A stretch of DNA of 64,000 bases, from contig NZ_JAASAH010000020.1 of assembly GCF_012726235.1 (NCBI RefSeq), positions 49,962-113,961 on the forward strand. Reading direction: 5' to 3'. The position numbers and the translations under genes are program-made. The notes under the pieces are model-generated. The model was given only the letters and a program-made list of their open reading frames with translations. It was not told the origin of the DNA and made no database searches. Position 1 is the first letter of the stretch. Every line of letters starts with the position of its first letter. The DNA is from Streptomyces sp. HNM0574 (lineage in GTDB: Bacteria > Actinomycetota > Actinomycetes > Streptomycetales > Streptomycetaceae). Shown piece by piece: positions 33,851 to 42,651 of the stretch.

Positions 33851-34522
33851 TCAGCCCGCCGCGGCACCCGCCAGCTCCCCCTGCTCCACCGTCCGGTCGC
33901 ACCAGCGTCCCAGGAGGGTGCGGTCGTGGCCGACGGTGAGGAGGGCGGCGCCGGTCTCGGTGCGGTAGGTCTCGACGACGGTGACGAGGGCGGCGGTGGT
34001 GGAGGCGTCGAGCATGGCGGTCATCTCGTCGCAGATCAGCAAGCGGGGGCGGAGCACCAGGGCGCGGGCGAGGCAGGCGCGTTGCAGCTGGCCGTCGCTG
34101 ACCTCGTGCGGGCGCCGGGTGAGCAGGTCGCCGCCGAGGCCGACGGACTCGGCCAGTTCGCCGACGCGCCCCGGCACCTCGGCCGCCGGGCTGCCGGTGG
34201 CGCGCAGCGGCTCGGCGATCAGGTCGGCGAGCTGGAGCCTGGGGTCGGCGGCCCCGCGCGGCTGCTGGAAGACGACGCCGACCCGGGTGCGCTGGGCCCG
34301 GGGCGCCCGGTGCCGCCAGCCGCGTACGGGCTCGCCGCCGAGGCGGACGCTGCCCGCGTACGGGCGGTGCAGCAGGGCGGCGACCCGGGCGAGGGTGGAC
34401 TTGCCGCAGCCGCTGGGGCCCAGCAGCCCGACGGACTCGCCCTCGGCGACGTGCAGGCTCACCCCGCGCAGCACGGGGGCGCGGCGGTCGTATCCGGCGG
34501 TGATCTCGTGGAGTTCAAGCAT
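33851..34522 (-). CDS. nikE: ABC transporter ATP-binding protein NikE
   Basis: 223 residues, one of two ATPases of a peptide/nickel-class (PepT) importer. Walker A GPSGCGKST is at 35-43, and Walker B LLICDEMTAMLD is near 165. The ABC signature reads VSDGQLQRACL, where Asp replaces the second Gly of LSGGQ (an established variation in OppF/NikE proteins). The ATG at 34522 overlaps the end of the other ATPase gene by 8 bp. Last gene of the operon. Its stop is close to the small Cys gene stop on the other strand, without a visible terminator. Confidence 0.88.
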   Translation of the reverse strand: MLELHEITAGYDRRAPVLRGVSLHVAEGESVGLLGPSGCGKSTLARVAALLHRPYAGSVRLGGEPVRGWRHRAPRAQRTRVGVVFQQPRGAADPRLQLADLIAEPLRATGSPAAEVPGRVGELAESVGLGGDLLTRRPHEVSDGQLQRACLARALVLRPRLLICDEMTAMLDASTTAALVTVVETYRTETGAALLTVGHDRTLLGRWCDRTVEQGELAGAAAG

Positions 34523-35621
34523 GGGTGGCGTCCGCCGCGTTCTCGGGGACCAGGAGGTCCCCGTCCGGTTCGGTGGTCAGCGGGTGGTGGCAGGCCGTGC
34601 CGCCGGTGAGGGGCGGGAGGACGGCGCAGCGCTCGTCGGCGTGCGCGCAGCGCGGGGCGAAGGCGCAGCCCTCGGGCAGCGCGCCGAGCTCGGGCGGCAT
34701 GCCGGGGACGGGCGTGAAGGCGCGCTCCGGGAGGGCGTCGAGCAGCCCGCGGGCGTAGGGGTGCCGGGGGCCCGGGGAGCCGAAGAAGCCCCGCGCGTCG
34801 GCGAGTTCGACGATCCGGCCCGCGTACATCACGGCGACCCGGTCGGCGACGCGTTCGGCGGCGGCCAGGTCGTGGGTGATGATCAGCAGGCCGTGGCCCG
34901 CCTCGGTGTGCCGGCGGAGCTCGTCGACGGTGCGGGAGACCAGGTCGCGGTCGAGGCCCGTGGTGGGCTCGTCGGCCAGCAGCACCGGCGCCTCGCCGAC
35001 CAGCGCGAGGGCGGTGGCCGCGCGCTGGGCCAGGCCGCCGGACAACTGGTGCGGGTAGGCGTCGAGATGGTCCTCGGGGAACGCGGCCCGCGCGGCCGCC
35101 TCCCGCGCGGCGTCCGCCAGCCCGGCGCGCGGGGTGCCGGTCAGTTCGGCGACGGTCTCCTCCAGCTGCGCGCGCACCGTCCGCACCGGGGTGAGGTGCG
35201 CGGCGGGGCTCTGCGGTACGAGGCCGACGCGGCGGCCGCGTACGCCCCGGGCGAGGGTGGTCTCGTCGGCGGTGATGAGGTCGAGCCCGTCGCCGAGGAC
35301 GGCGCTGCCGCTGGTGTACGCGTTGCCGGGCAGCAGCCCGAGCAGGGCCGAGGCGAGGACGGACTTGCCGCAGCCGCTCTCGCCGACCAGCGCCAGGCAC
35401 TCGCCGGGCGCCAGGTCGAAGGAGACCCCGGTGACGGCGGCGATCTCGGCGAACCGCCCCGGGCGCGGGCCCCGGAACCGGCGGCCGCCCGGCGGCCGTT
35501 CCCGGGTGCGGAAGCGGACGTTCAGCTCGCGCACGGACAGCAGCGGGGCGGTGGCGGACTCCGCGGGCCGCTCCTCCGTGACGCCCGCGGCCACGGGATC
35601 GTGCGTTCCGGTGGGGGTCAC
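34515..35621 (-). CDS. nikD: ABC transporter ATP-binding protein NikD
   Basis: 368 residues. Walker A GESGCGKSVLASALLG near 80-95, Q-loop LVPQSPAAHLTPVRTV, signature LSGGLAQRAATALAL, Walker B VLLADEPTTGLD. The C-terminal oligopeptide-transporter extension has the CAFAPRCAHADERC pattern (four-Cys motif, likely a Fe-S or zinc site in this family). GTG 35621 overlaps the permease stop (GTGA), so translation is coupled. Also known as DppD/OppD type; nickel is inferred from the Nur box upstream of the operon. Confidence 0.88.
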   Translation of the reverse strand: MTPTGTHDPVAAGVTEERPAESATAPLLSVRELNVRFRTRERPPGGRRFRGPRPGRFAEIAAVTGVSFDLAPGECLALVGESGCGKSVLASALLGLLPGNAYTSGSAVLGDGLDLITADETTLARGVRGRRVGLVPQSPAAHLTPVRTVRAQLEETVAELTGTPRAGLADAAREAAARAAFPEDHLDAYPHQLSGGLAQRAATALALVGEAPVLLADEPTTGLDRDLVSRTVDELRRHTEAGHGLLIITHDLAAAERVADRVAVMYAGRIVELADARGFFGSPGPRHPYARGLLDALPERAFTPVPGMPPELGALPEGCAFAPRCAHADERCAVLPPLTGGTACHHPLTTEPDGDLLVPENAADATHA

Positions 35622-36571
35622 AGGGTCAGCTCCGATCGGCGGCGCGGGTTGATGCGCTCGCGCCAGACGCCCGCGAGCCCGGCGACGGCGAGAGTCGGGA
35701 CGATGATGAACAGGCCGGGGAAGAGCGTGGGCCACCAGTCACCGGCGAGGAGCGTGCCGCGCGCGTCCTGGATCATGTTGCCGAGGCTGGCCCGGTGGGT
35801 GGGCAGGCCGAGGCCGAGGAAGGACAGCGCGGTCTCGTGCCAGATCGCGTGCGGCACCATCAGCACGGCCGCGAGCCCGGCCTGCGGCAGCACCCCGGGC
35901 AGCAGGTGCCGCGTGAGCACCCGGCGCCGCGAGGCACCGCCGGAGACGGCCGCGTCGATGTACGGGCGCGAGCGCAGCGAGAGCACCTCGGCCCGCACGA
36001 TCCGCGCCGTGGACAGCCAGTGGGTCAGGCCCACGGAGATCACCACGGGCCAGACGCCGGGGCGGAACATGGCGACGATGAAGATCCCGAGCAGCAGGTG
36101 CGGCACCGAGGAGAAGACGTCCACGACGCGCATCACCAGCCGGTCCGTACGGCCGCCGGCCGCGCCCGCTGCGGCGCCGACGGCGGTGCCGATGACGCTC
36201 GCCACCAGCGCGGCCACCACGCCGACGAGCAGCGAGACGCGCAGCCCGTAGATGCTGCGCAGCAGCACGTCCCGGCCGTTGTCGTCGGTGCCGAACAGGT
36301 GCGCCCCGGACGGGGGTTGGAGCTTCGCCGCGAGGTCGACGGCCTGCTCGTCGAGCGGGATGAGCGGCGGGACGAGCAGCACGGTGAGCACCGTCAGGGC
36401 GACCAGCGCCACCGAGGTCCGCGTCCGCAGCGCCCGGTAGGAGCGGGTACCCCGGGCTGCCCCGCGCACGCGGCGGAGCCGCTCGGCGCCGTCCGGGGCA
36501 CGGTCCTGCTCCGGCTGCTCGGCGCGGGGCCGCTCGGCGACGGTGGTGTGCGGCGGGTTCGTCGGGGTCAC
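35618..36571 (-). CDS. nikC: ABC transporter permease NikC
   Basis: 317 residues. The N-terminal 55 residues are polar, followed by a first membrane helix (TSVALVALTVLTVLLVPPLIPL). The DppC signature GTDDNGRDVLLRSIYGLRVSLLVGVVAALVA is near 100-130, and the EAA-like loop DAAVSGGASRRRVLTRHLLPGVLP is near 210. About six membrane helices in all. GTG 36571 overlaps the stop of nikB by four bases. Pairs with NikB to form the membrane channel. Confidence 0.88.
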   Translation of the reverse strand: MTPTNPPHTTVAERPRAEQPEQDRAPDGAERLRRVRGAARGTRSYRALRTRTSVALVALTVLTVLLVPPLIPLDEQAVDLAAKLQPPSGAHLFGTDDNGRDVLLRSIYGLRVSLLVGVVAALVASVIGTAVGAAAGAAGGRTDRLVMRVVDVFSSVPHLLLGIFIVAMFRPGVWPVVISVGLTHWLSTARIVRAEVLSLRSRPYIDAAVSGGASRRRVLTRHLLPGVLPQAGLAAVLMVPHAIWHETALSFLGLGLPTHRASLGNMIQDARGTLLAGDWWPTLFPGLFIIVPTLAVAGLAGVWRERINPRRRSELTL

Positions 36572-37638
36572 AGCTCCTCCAGTGCGACGCGCGGGTCCGC
36601 CAGCCCGTACAGCAGGTCGGAGAGCAGGTTGCCCAGGAGCACGGCGACGGTGGCGAGCGCCGTCAGTGCCGCGAGCAGCGAGAAGTCGGCGGCGGTGGCG
36701 GCCTCGACGGTGGCGGAGGCGATGCCGGGCCAGCTGAAGACGGTCTCGATGAGCAGCACGCCGGTGATGAGTTCGGGCACCCGGGAGCCGACGAGGGTGA
36801 GCACCGGCAGCAGCCCTGAGCGCAGCGCGTGCCCGAGCAGGACGGTGCGCTCGCGCAGGCCGCGGGCGCGGGCCCCGCGTACCGGGTCCTCGTCGAGCGC
36901 GTCGCCGACGCCCTGGCGCACGTACAGCAGGAACCAGGGGAGCTGGGTGAGCGCGAGCACGCTCGCCGGGAGGATCAGGTGGGTGGCCAGGGCTCCGGCG
37001 GTGACGACCTCGCTGTCGGTGCCGGTGAGGCCGCCCGCGGGCAGCACGCCGAGCTTGAGCGCGAACAGCCAGACGGCGAGCAGGCCGATCCAGAACGGGG
37101 GCGCGGCCTCCAGGGTGTACGCGGCCGAGGTGACGCAGCGGTCGAGGAGGCCGCCCCTGCGGCGGGCGGCGGCGACGCCGAGCGCGGTGCCGAGCAGGAC
37201 GGCGAGCGCGAACCCGGCGGCGCACAACAGCACGGACCAGCCGAGGCGTTCACCGATGACCTGCGCGACGGGCTGGCGCAGCGCGGTGGAGTCGCCGAGG
37301 TCGCCGCCGAGCGCGGCGGTGAGCCAGCGCCACCAGCGGACGGGGAACGGGTCGTCGGCGCCGAGGTTGTGGCGCAGCTGGTCGAGCGTCTCCTGCGAGG
37401 CGTTGAGCCCGGCCGTGCCCGCGTACTGCTGCACCGGGTCGAACGGGGACGCGGCGGCGAGCGCGAACACCCCGAGGGTGACGGCCAGCAGGACGGGCAC
37501 GGAGGCGAGCAGCCGCCGCCCGGCGAGGCGGGCGGCGGGCAGCGCCAGGGGCCGGCGCACCCCGGGCGCGGACGGGCGCCCGGGCGCGGGGTCCGGCGCG
37601 GTGGCCGGCCCGCGCCCGGGGGCGTGCTGCGATGTCAC
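36568..37638 (-). CDS. nikB: ABC transporter permease NikB
   Basis: 356 residues. DppB/NikB pattern: a first helix after a long basic N-terminus (LAGRRLLASVPVLLAVTLGVFALAAAS), an extracytoplasmic stretch (LGADDPFPVRWWRWLTAALGGDLGDS), then five helices with the EAA loop GARARGLRERTVLLGHALRSGLLP near 255-278. GTG 37638 overlaps the SBP stop by four bases. The N-terminal 45 residues are longer than in E. coli NikB and rich in Pro/Gly. Confidence 0.88.
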   Translation of the reverse strand: MTSQHAPGRGPATAPDPAPGRPSAPGVRRPLALPAARLAGRRLLASVPVLLAVTLGVFALAAASPFDPVQQYAGTAGLNASQETLDQLRHNLGADDPFPVRWWRWLTAALGGDLGDSTALRQPVAQVIGERLGWSVLLCAAGFALAVLLGTALGVAAARRRGGLLDRCVTSAAYTLEAAPPFWIGLLAVWLFALKLGVLPAGGLTGTDSEVVTAGALATHLILPASVLALTQLPWFLLYVRQGVGDALDEDPVRGARARGLRERTVLLGHALRSGLLPVLTLVGSRVPELITGVLLIETVFSWPGIASATVEAATAADFSLLAALTALATVAVLLGNLLSDLLYGLADPRVALEEL

Positions 37639-39230
37639 TTCTTGCGCTGCCAGTCCTCGACGTTCCACCAGGGCCCGGCGCCGATGCCGTGGTCGTGCGG
37701 CTCGACCTGGGTGGTGAGCTTCTGCCAGCCGTCGTTGATCACGTAGACGTGGTCGATGTGCGTGAGGAAGGTGTAGCCCGGGTCCTTGGCGAGCTCCTTC
37801 TGCACGGTGTCGTACGCCGTGCGGCGCTCGTCCTCGTCGCGGGTGCGGCGGCCCTCGTCGAGGGCCTCGTCCACGGCCTTGTTGTCGTACTGGGCCATGT
37901 TGTTCCAGCCCTCACCGGACTGCGAGGAGTGCAGCGCCGGGTACAGGTCGAAGTCCGGGTCGGCGGGGAAGCCGTTCCCGGCGAGCATCGCGTCCTTGTC
38001 GAGGCGGGGCTGGATCACCTCGCGGCTGCCGGCCTGCACCTTGACGTCGATGCCGGCCTTCTTGGCGTCCGAGGCGTAGGCGAGGGCGTGGTCCTGGCGG
38101 AGCTTGTCGCCGGAGAAGTACCAGAGGGTGAACTCGGCGCGCTCGCCGTCCTTTTCGCGGATGCCGTCGCTGCCGGGCTTCCAGCCGGCGTCGTCCAGGA
38201 TCTTCTTGGCCTCGTCCAGGTCGCGCTTCCGCTCGGTGCCCTTGGCGAACCACTCGCTGTCGGTGGAGACCGGGCCGTAGGCGGGCCGGCCGGCGCCGTT
38301 GAGGATGGACTTGACCATGGCCTCGCGGTCGACGGCGAGGTCGAGCGCGCGGCGGACGGCCTTGTCGCCGGTGACCTTGTTGCCGCTGGGCAGGGTCACG
38401 GCGCGGTAGTCGGCGGTGGTGGCCTCCAGCGTGCGCTTGCCGGAGTCGTCCTTGAAGGTCTTGGCGAGGTTCGGCGGCAGGATGGCGCCGTCGAGGTCGC
38501 CGGAGCGCAGCCGGGTGGCGCGCACGTCGTCGTCCTCGATGACGGCGACGGTGAACTTCTTCACCTCGGGGGCGCCGCCCCAGTAGTGCGGGTTGGCCTT
38601 GAAGCTGAGCTTCTCGCCCTTGCGCCAGCCGGTGAGGATGTACGGGCCCGTACCGACCGGCTTGGTGTTGTACGCACCGGAGTTGACGTCCTGGCCGCTC
38701 GCCGCCTTCTCGGAGGCGATGGGCAGCACGGTGCGCTCGGCGAAGGGTGCGTAGGGGTACTTGAGGGTGAAGACGACGGTGTCGTCGCCCTCGGCCTTCA
38801 CGCTTTCGAGAGCGTCGAGTTCACCCTTCGAGGGGTTGTTGGTCTTCTTGTCGAGGATGGTCTCGTAGGTGAAGACGACGTCCTTCGCGGTGAACGGTGT
38901 GCCGTCGCTGAACTTCACCCCGTCCCGCAGCTGGAACGTGTACTTCTTGCCGTTGTCGGCGACCTCGGGAAGCTTCGTGGCGAGCGCGGGCTTCAGATTC
39001 ATCTCGGCGTCGTGGGTGAGCAGCCCGTCGAATATCTTCGAGTTGCCCTCCTTGCCGTACCCGAGCATCGGGCTGAGGGTTTCCGGCTCCTGGGCGACTC
39101 CGACGGTCAGGGAGTCCTCCCCGCCGCCCGCACCCTCGCCGCCACTGGGTGCCGAGCAGGCCGTCGCGCCGGCCAGCAGCGCCGACACCGCGCCTGCAAC
39201 GGCGGCAGTCCGCATCGTACGGGCGGTCAT
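37635..39230 (-). CDS. nikA: Solute-binding lipoprotein NikA (peptide/nickel family 5)
   Basis: 531 residues. Signal peptide MTARTMRTAAVAGAVSALLAG with a lipobox-like ATAC (Cys25), then a family 5 substrate-binding fold (VGVAQEPETLSPMLGY, LKPALATKLPEV, GVKFSDGTPFTAKDVVFTYETI, KPVGTGPYILTGW). Binds nickel or a nickel chelate outside the membrane and delivers it to NikBCDE. ATG 39230 has GGGAG about ten bases upstream; an in-frame ATG at 39257 is an alternative. A Nur-type box 34-50 bp upstream is the best evidence for nickel rather than peptide. Confidence 0.88.
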   Translation of the reverse strand: MTARTMRTAAVAGAVSALLAGATACSAPSGGEGAGGGEDSLTVGVAQEPETLSPMLGYGKEGNSKIFDGLLTHDAEMNLKPALATKLPEVADNGKKYTFQLRDGVKFSDGTPFTAKDVVFTYETILDKKTNNPSKGELDALESVKAEGDDTVVFTLKYPYAPFAERTVLPIASEKAASGQDVNSGAYNTKPVGTGPYILTGWRKGEKLSFKANPHYWGGAPEVKKFTVAVIEDDDVRATRLRSGDLDGAILPPNLAKTFKDDSGKRTLEATTADYRAVTLPSGNKVTGDKAVRRALDLAVDREAMVKSILNGAGRPAYGPVSTDSEWFAKGTERKRDLDEAKKILDDAGWKPGSDGIREKDGERAEFTLWYFSGDKLRQDHALAYASDAKKAGIDVKVQAGSREVIQPRLDKDAMLAGNGFPADPDFDLYPALHSSQSGEGWNNMAQYDNKAVDEALDEGRRTRDEDERRTAYDTVQKELAKDPGYTFLTHIDHVYVINDGWQKLTTQVEPHDHGIGAGPWWNVEDWQRKK

Positions 39231-39539
39231 CCGTTTCACACTCCCGGTGAAAATCAAACGTTATTGCAAATGCCTCGCAATTAAACAACACAGGGGTGGA
39301 GTGCCGTCCACCCCGCCCGCCGAAGAGGTTCCCGGGAACCTTCCTGGTTCGCCCGTCGTCAAGTACCCACGCGTACACGGCTGGTGAGCACCGGGGCGCT
39401 TTGCCCGGAAACTCCCTTATGGGGATGACAGGATCCGGCCGCGGACTTCTCGTTTTCTTCCAACGGCCGTGTCAAGGTCAGTAGCCTCATCTTCCGACGG
39501 GAAGCCGCCGGAGCTTGATACGACCTGGAGACCCCATCG
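39231..39539. other. 309-bp divergent region between nikA and the methyltransferase
   Basis: An AT-richer stretch (about 39245-39295) holds the nikA promoter region and the Nur box. The other half, toward the methyltransferase start at 39540, has no convincing promoter by eye apart from a weak TAGCCT at 39481-39486. No gene or long stem was found. Confidence 0.5.
39264..39280 (-). promoter_or_regulatory. Nur box controlling the nik operon
   Basis: TTGCAA-ATGCC-TCGCAA on the + strand (39264-39269, 39275-39280), that is TTGCGA-GGCAT-TTGCAA on the coding strand. The published S. coelicolor Nur consensus is TTGCAA-N5-TTGCAA; this differs in one base. It lies 34-50 bp upstream of the nikA start, where a repressor would block transcription when nickel is plentiful. 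Confidence 0.75.
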
Positions 39540-40415
39540 ATGGAACGTCCCGCCTGGGCCCCGCAGGGCATCGACCTGAACGTGCCGAGCGTGTCGCGTA
39601 TGTACGACTACTACCTGGGCGGGTCGCACAACTTCGAGGTCGACCGGGAGGCCGGACGGCAGGCGGTCGCGGCGCAGCCCGCGCTGCCGAAGATCATGCA
39701 GGCGAACCGCGCGTTCATGCGCCGGGCCATCGGCTTCGCGCTCTCGGAAGGCGTCACGCAGTTCCTCGACATCGGCTCCGGCATTCCCTCCTTCGGCAAT
39801 GTGCACGAGGTCGCGCAGCGCCTCGAACCCACCGCGCGCGTGGTGTACGTGGACCACGACCCGGTGGCGGTGGCGCACAGCCGCGCGGTGCTGGAGGGCA
39901 ACGAGCGGGCGGGTATCGTTTCGGCCGATTTCCGTTCCCCGCAGGACATCCTGCACAGCCCGGAGACCCGCCAGTTGCTGGATTTCGACAAGCCCGTGGC
40001 ACTGATGCTGCTCGCGCTGCTGCACTTCGTCGAGGACAAGGACGGTCCGGAGAAGTCGGTGGCCGACCTCGGTTCGGCACTTGCCCCCGGCAGTCTCCTG
40101 GCGATCACGCACGCCACCGAGGGCGAGGGCTACGGAACGGCCGGGGTACGGGACGTCTACCGGCGGGCCAGCGCCCCGCTGACGATCCGTCGCCGGAAGG
40201 AAATCGCCGGATTCTTCGGGGAGTTCGAGCCCGTGGCGCCCGGCCTGGTACCCCTCCCCCACTGGCGGCCCGACGGGCCACCGGGGCAGGAGGAACCGGC
40301 GCTGCTCAGCGGGCTCGCGGGCGTGGGCCGCAAGCCGGCCGAGGGCGGGGAAGCGGACGGCCCCGAAGGTCCGGACACGGCGAAGACGACGGTCAAGGTG
40401 GGTAGTACCGGGTGA
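39540..40415 (+). CDS. Actinobacterial SAM-dependent methyltransferase (Methyltransf_19/DUF574 family)
   Basis: 291 residues, third paralogue in this window. Shows GIDLNVPSVSRMYDYYLGGSHNFEVDREA near 9-37, QFLDIGSGIPSFGNVHEVAQRL near 80-101, and VVYVDHDPVAVAHSRAVLEG near 103-122. ATG 39540 follows a GGAGACCCCATCG leader. Its stop overlaps the GTG of the PAS-GGDEF-EAL gene (GTGA), so the two are made together. Of the three copies this is the only one tied to cyclic-di-GMP metabolism. Substrate unknown. Confidence 0.9.
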   Translation: MERPAWAPQGIDLNVPSVSRMYDYYLGGSHNFEVDREAGRQAVAAQPALPKIMQANRAFMRRAIGFALSEGVTQFLDIGSGIPSFGNVHEVAQRLEPTARVVYVDHDPVAVAHSRAVLEGNERAGIVSADFRSPQDILHSPETRQLLDFDKPVALMLLALLHFVEDKDGPEKSVADLGSALAPGSLLAITHATEGEGYGTAGVRDVYRRASAPLTIRRRKEIAGFFGEFEPVAPGLVPLPHWRPDGPPGQEEPALLSGLAGVGRKPAEGGEADGPEGPDTAKTTVKVGSTG

Positions 40416-42607
40416 GTACCACGGTGAACGAGCCCGACGGGCTCGAGGACGACGGCCTCCGTCGGTTCGCGACGATCTGGAGCCGCGCGGTCTACCCGGC
40501 GACGCAGACCTCCATGACCCGCGCCGAGTTCGAGGAGTACCTCTACCCGCTGGCGCGCAAGCTCCGCGAGGCCCTGTTCGCGCAGCCCTTCTCCCCGCTC
40601 GTCGGGCAGCGGGTGGGCGAGGCCCTCGTCGCGGGGCACTGCACCAGCCCGGACGCGCTGCCGCACATCCTCGGCGTCGTCGAGTCGTACCTGGTGCTGT
40701 ACGGCACCGCCGACGAGGGCGGCGCCCGGGCCGAGCTGCCCCGGCCCGCACTGGCGACGGACGAGGCGCGGGCGCGCTGCTCCCGGCTCCAGCACGCGAT
40801 CGCGGCGGGCTTCTCGCGCTCGCTGCGGGAGCGGACGCTCGCGGAGCAAGAGGCCCTGTCCCGGGCCGCGTTGGCCGCGCAGACGGCCGTCGAGGAGGCG
40901 CTGCACGCGAGCGAGACGCGGTTCCGCGCGGTGTTCAAGGACGCGACGCTCGGCATCGGCATCGCCGACATGAACGGCCGCATCATGGACGCCAACGGCG
41001 CGATGGCGCGGATGTTCGGCCGTACCGAGGAGGACATGCGGCGGCGGAACATGAGCGAGTGGCTGCATCCGGACGAGGCCCCCGAGGCCGCGCGGATGCA
41101 CCGTCAGCTCGTCCGCGGGGAACGCGAGCACTTCCGGGTGGAGAAGCCGTACCAGCGGCCCGACGGCACGGTGCTGTGGACCAACCTCACGGTCTCGCTG
41201 CTGCGGGACGCGGAGGGCGAACCGCGGTACCAGCTGGCCCTGATGGAGGACGTCACCGAGCGCCGCCTCCTCCACCTCCGCCTGCGGTATGAGGCGACGC
41301 ACGACGAGCTGACCGGGCTGCCCAACCGCACGCTCTTCGCGGAGCGGCTGGAGCGCATCCTCTCCTCGAACAGCGGGGTGCGCCGCTTCGGGCTGTGCTA
41401 CCTGGACATAGACGGTTTCAAGGCGGTCAACGACAGCCTGGGGCACGCCGTGGGCGACCAGTTGCTGGTCTCGGTCGCCGAGCGGCTCCAGTCCTGCGCG
41501 ACCGGCCCCGGCCATCTCGTCGCCCGCATCGGCGGGGACGAGTTCGCCGCGCTGATCACCGACCCGGGCCCGGACGACGTGACGGAGCTGGCCCGGCAGG
41601 CGCTGGCCGCGCTGGCCACCCCGATCGCGCTGGACGGGCGGGACCTGTCGGTGCGGGCCAGCATCGGCATCGTCGAGGGCGAGAGCGGCGAGCTGCGGCC
41701 CGAGGACGTGATGCGCAGCGCGGACATCACGATGTACCGGGCGAAGGACTCCGGCGGGAACCGCTACGAGCTGGCCGACCCGGACTCGGACGCGCAGGCC
41801 ATAGACCGGCACAGCCTCACCAACCACCTGCCGGCCGCGCTGGAGCGGAGCGAGTTCTTCCTGGAGTACCAGCCGCTGATCCGGATGGACGACGGCACCG
41901 TCGCCGGGGCCGAGGCGCTGGTGCGCTGGGAGCACCCGGTGCACGGCAGGCTCGGCCCGGACCGTTTCATCCCGCTGGCCGAACACACCGGTCTGATCGT
42001 GCCGTTGGGCCGCTGGGTGCTGGAACAGGCCGTCCGCCAGGCCGTGATGTGGAACGAGCAGGGCGCCGGGGGCGCGGCGCGGGACGGGCACCCGATGCGG
42101 GTCAACGTCAACCTCTCGCCGCGCCAGCTGCACAACCCCGATCTGGTCCCGGACACGATCGCCGTGCTGGAGGCCGCGGGCGTCCCGCCGGGCACCCTGT
42201 GTCTGGAGGTCACCGAGAGCGCGCTGATAGGAGCGGACGAGGACGAGCTGAAGCCGCTGCGCCAACTCGCCGAGATGGGCGTGGACATCGCCCTGGACGA
42301 CTTCGGCACCGGCTACTCGAACCTCGCCAACCTGCGGCGGCTGCCCGCGACGACGCTGAAGCTCGACCGCTCCTTCACCCAGGGCCTCCAGCGGCACCCG
42401 GCCGACCCGGCGGACGTGACCTTCGTCGGCGGCATCGTCTCGCTGGCGCACGCGCTGGGGCTGAACGTCACCGTCGAGGGCGTGGAGACGGAGCACCAGG
42501 CGGCGCAGTTGCGGGAGCTGGGCTGCGACACGGCGCAGGGCTGGCACTACGCGCGTCCGGCCTCGGCGCGGGAGTTCGTCCGCGACTGGGTTCCCGCCCC
42601 GCTGTGA
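40412..42607 (+). CDS. PAS-GGDEF-EAL cyclic-di-GMP protein (RmdA-like)
   Basis: 731 residues, soluble. A helical N-terminal domain of about 165 residues, a PAS domain (about 168-285), a GGDEF domain with the exact GGDEF motif at 374-378, and an EAL domain starting EALVRWEHP (501-509) with DDFGTGYSNLANL and later motifs. The residues four to seven places before the GGDEF motif are not RxxD, so the inhibitory I-site is absent. Both halves look catalytically complete, so it may make and cleave c-di-GMP, as RmdA and RmdB of S. coelicolor do, which act in development. Translated from GTG 40412, overlapping the methyltransferase stop. Confidence 0.93.
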   Translation: MSTTVNEPDGLEDDGLRRFATIWSRAVYPATQTSMTRAEFEEYLYPLARKLREALFAQPFSPLVGQRVGEALVAGHCTSPDALPHILGVVESYLVLYGTADEGGARAELPRPALATDEARARCSRLQHAIAAGFSRSLRERTLAEQEALSRAALAAQTAVEEALHASETRFRAVFKDATLGIGIADMNGRIMDANGAMARMFGRTEEDMRRRNMSEWLHPDEAPEAARMHRQLVRGEREHFRVEKPYQRPDGTVLWTNLTVSLLRDAEGEPRYQLALMEDVTERRLLHLRLRYEATHDELTGLPNRTLFAERLERILSSNSGVRRFGLCYLDIDGFKAVNDSLGHAVGDQLLVSVAERLQSCATGPGHLVARIGGDEFAALITDPGPDDVTELARQALAALATPIALDGRDLSVRASIGIVEGESGELRPEDVMRSADITMYRAKDSGGNRYELADPDSDAQAIDRHSLTNHLPAALERSEFFLEYQPLIRMDDGTVAGAEALVRWEHPVHGRLGPDRFIPLAEHTGLIVPLGRWVLEQAVRQAVMWNEQGAGGAARDGHPMRVNVNLSPRQLHNPDLVPDTIAVLEAAGVPPGTLCLEVTESALIGADEDELKPLRQLAEMGVDIALDDFGTGYSNLANLRRLPATTLKLDRSFTQGLQRHPADPADVTFVGGIVSLAHALGLNVTVEGVETEHQAAQLRELGCDTAQGWHYARPASAREFVRDWVPAPL

Positions 42608-42614
42608 CGGCGGC

Positions 42615-42640
42615 GCCGGGGCGGTGACCGCCGCCCCGGC
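42615..42640. terminator. Bidirectional terminator between the GGDEF-EAL gene and the hydrolase
   Basis: GCCGGGGCGG (42615-42624) and CCGCCCCGGC (42631-42640) form a 10-bp stem with the loop TGACCG, between stops 42607 (+) and 42652 (-). Confidence 0.75.
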
Positions 42641-42651
42641 CAACCTGCCGG

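Noticed and set aside
39240..39262. Zur box upstream of the nik operon (TGAAAATCAAACG)
   Set aside because: It resembles only half of a TGAAAATSATTTTCA-type site; the Nur box next to it matches better.
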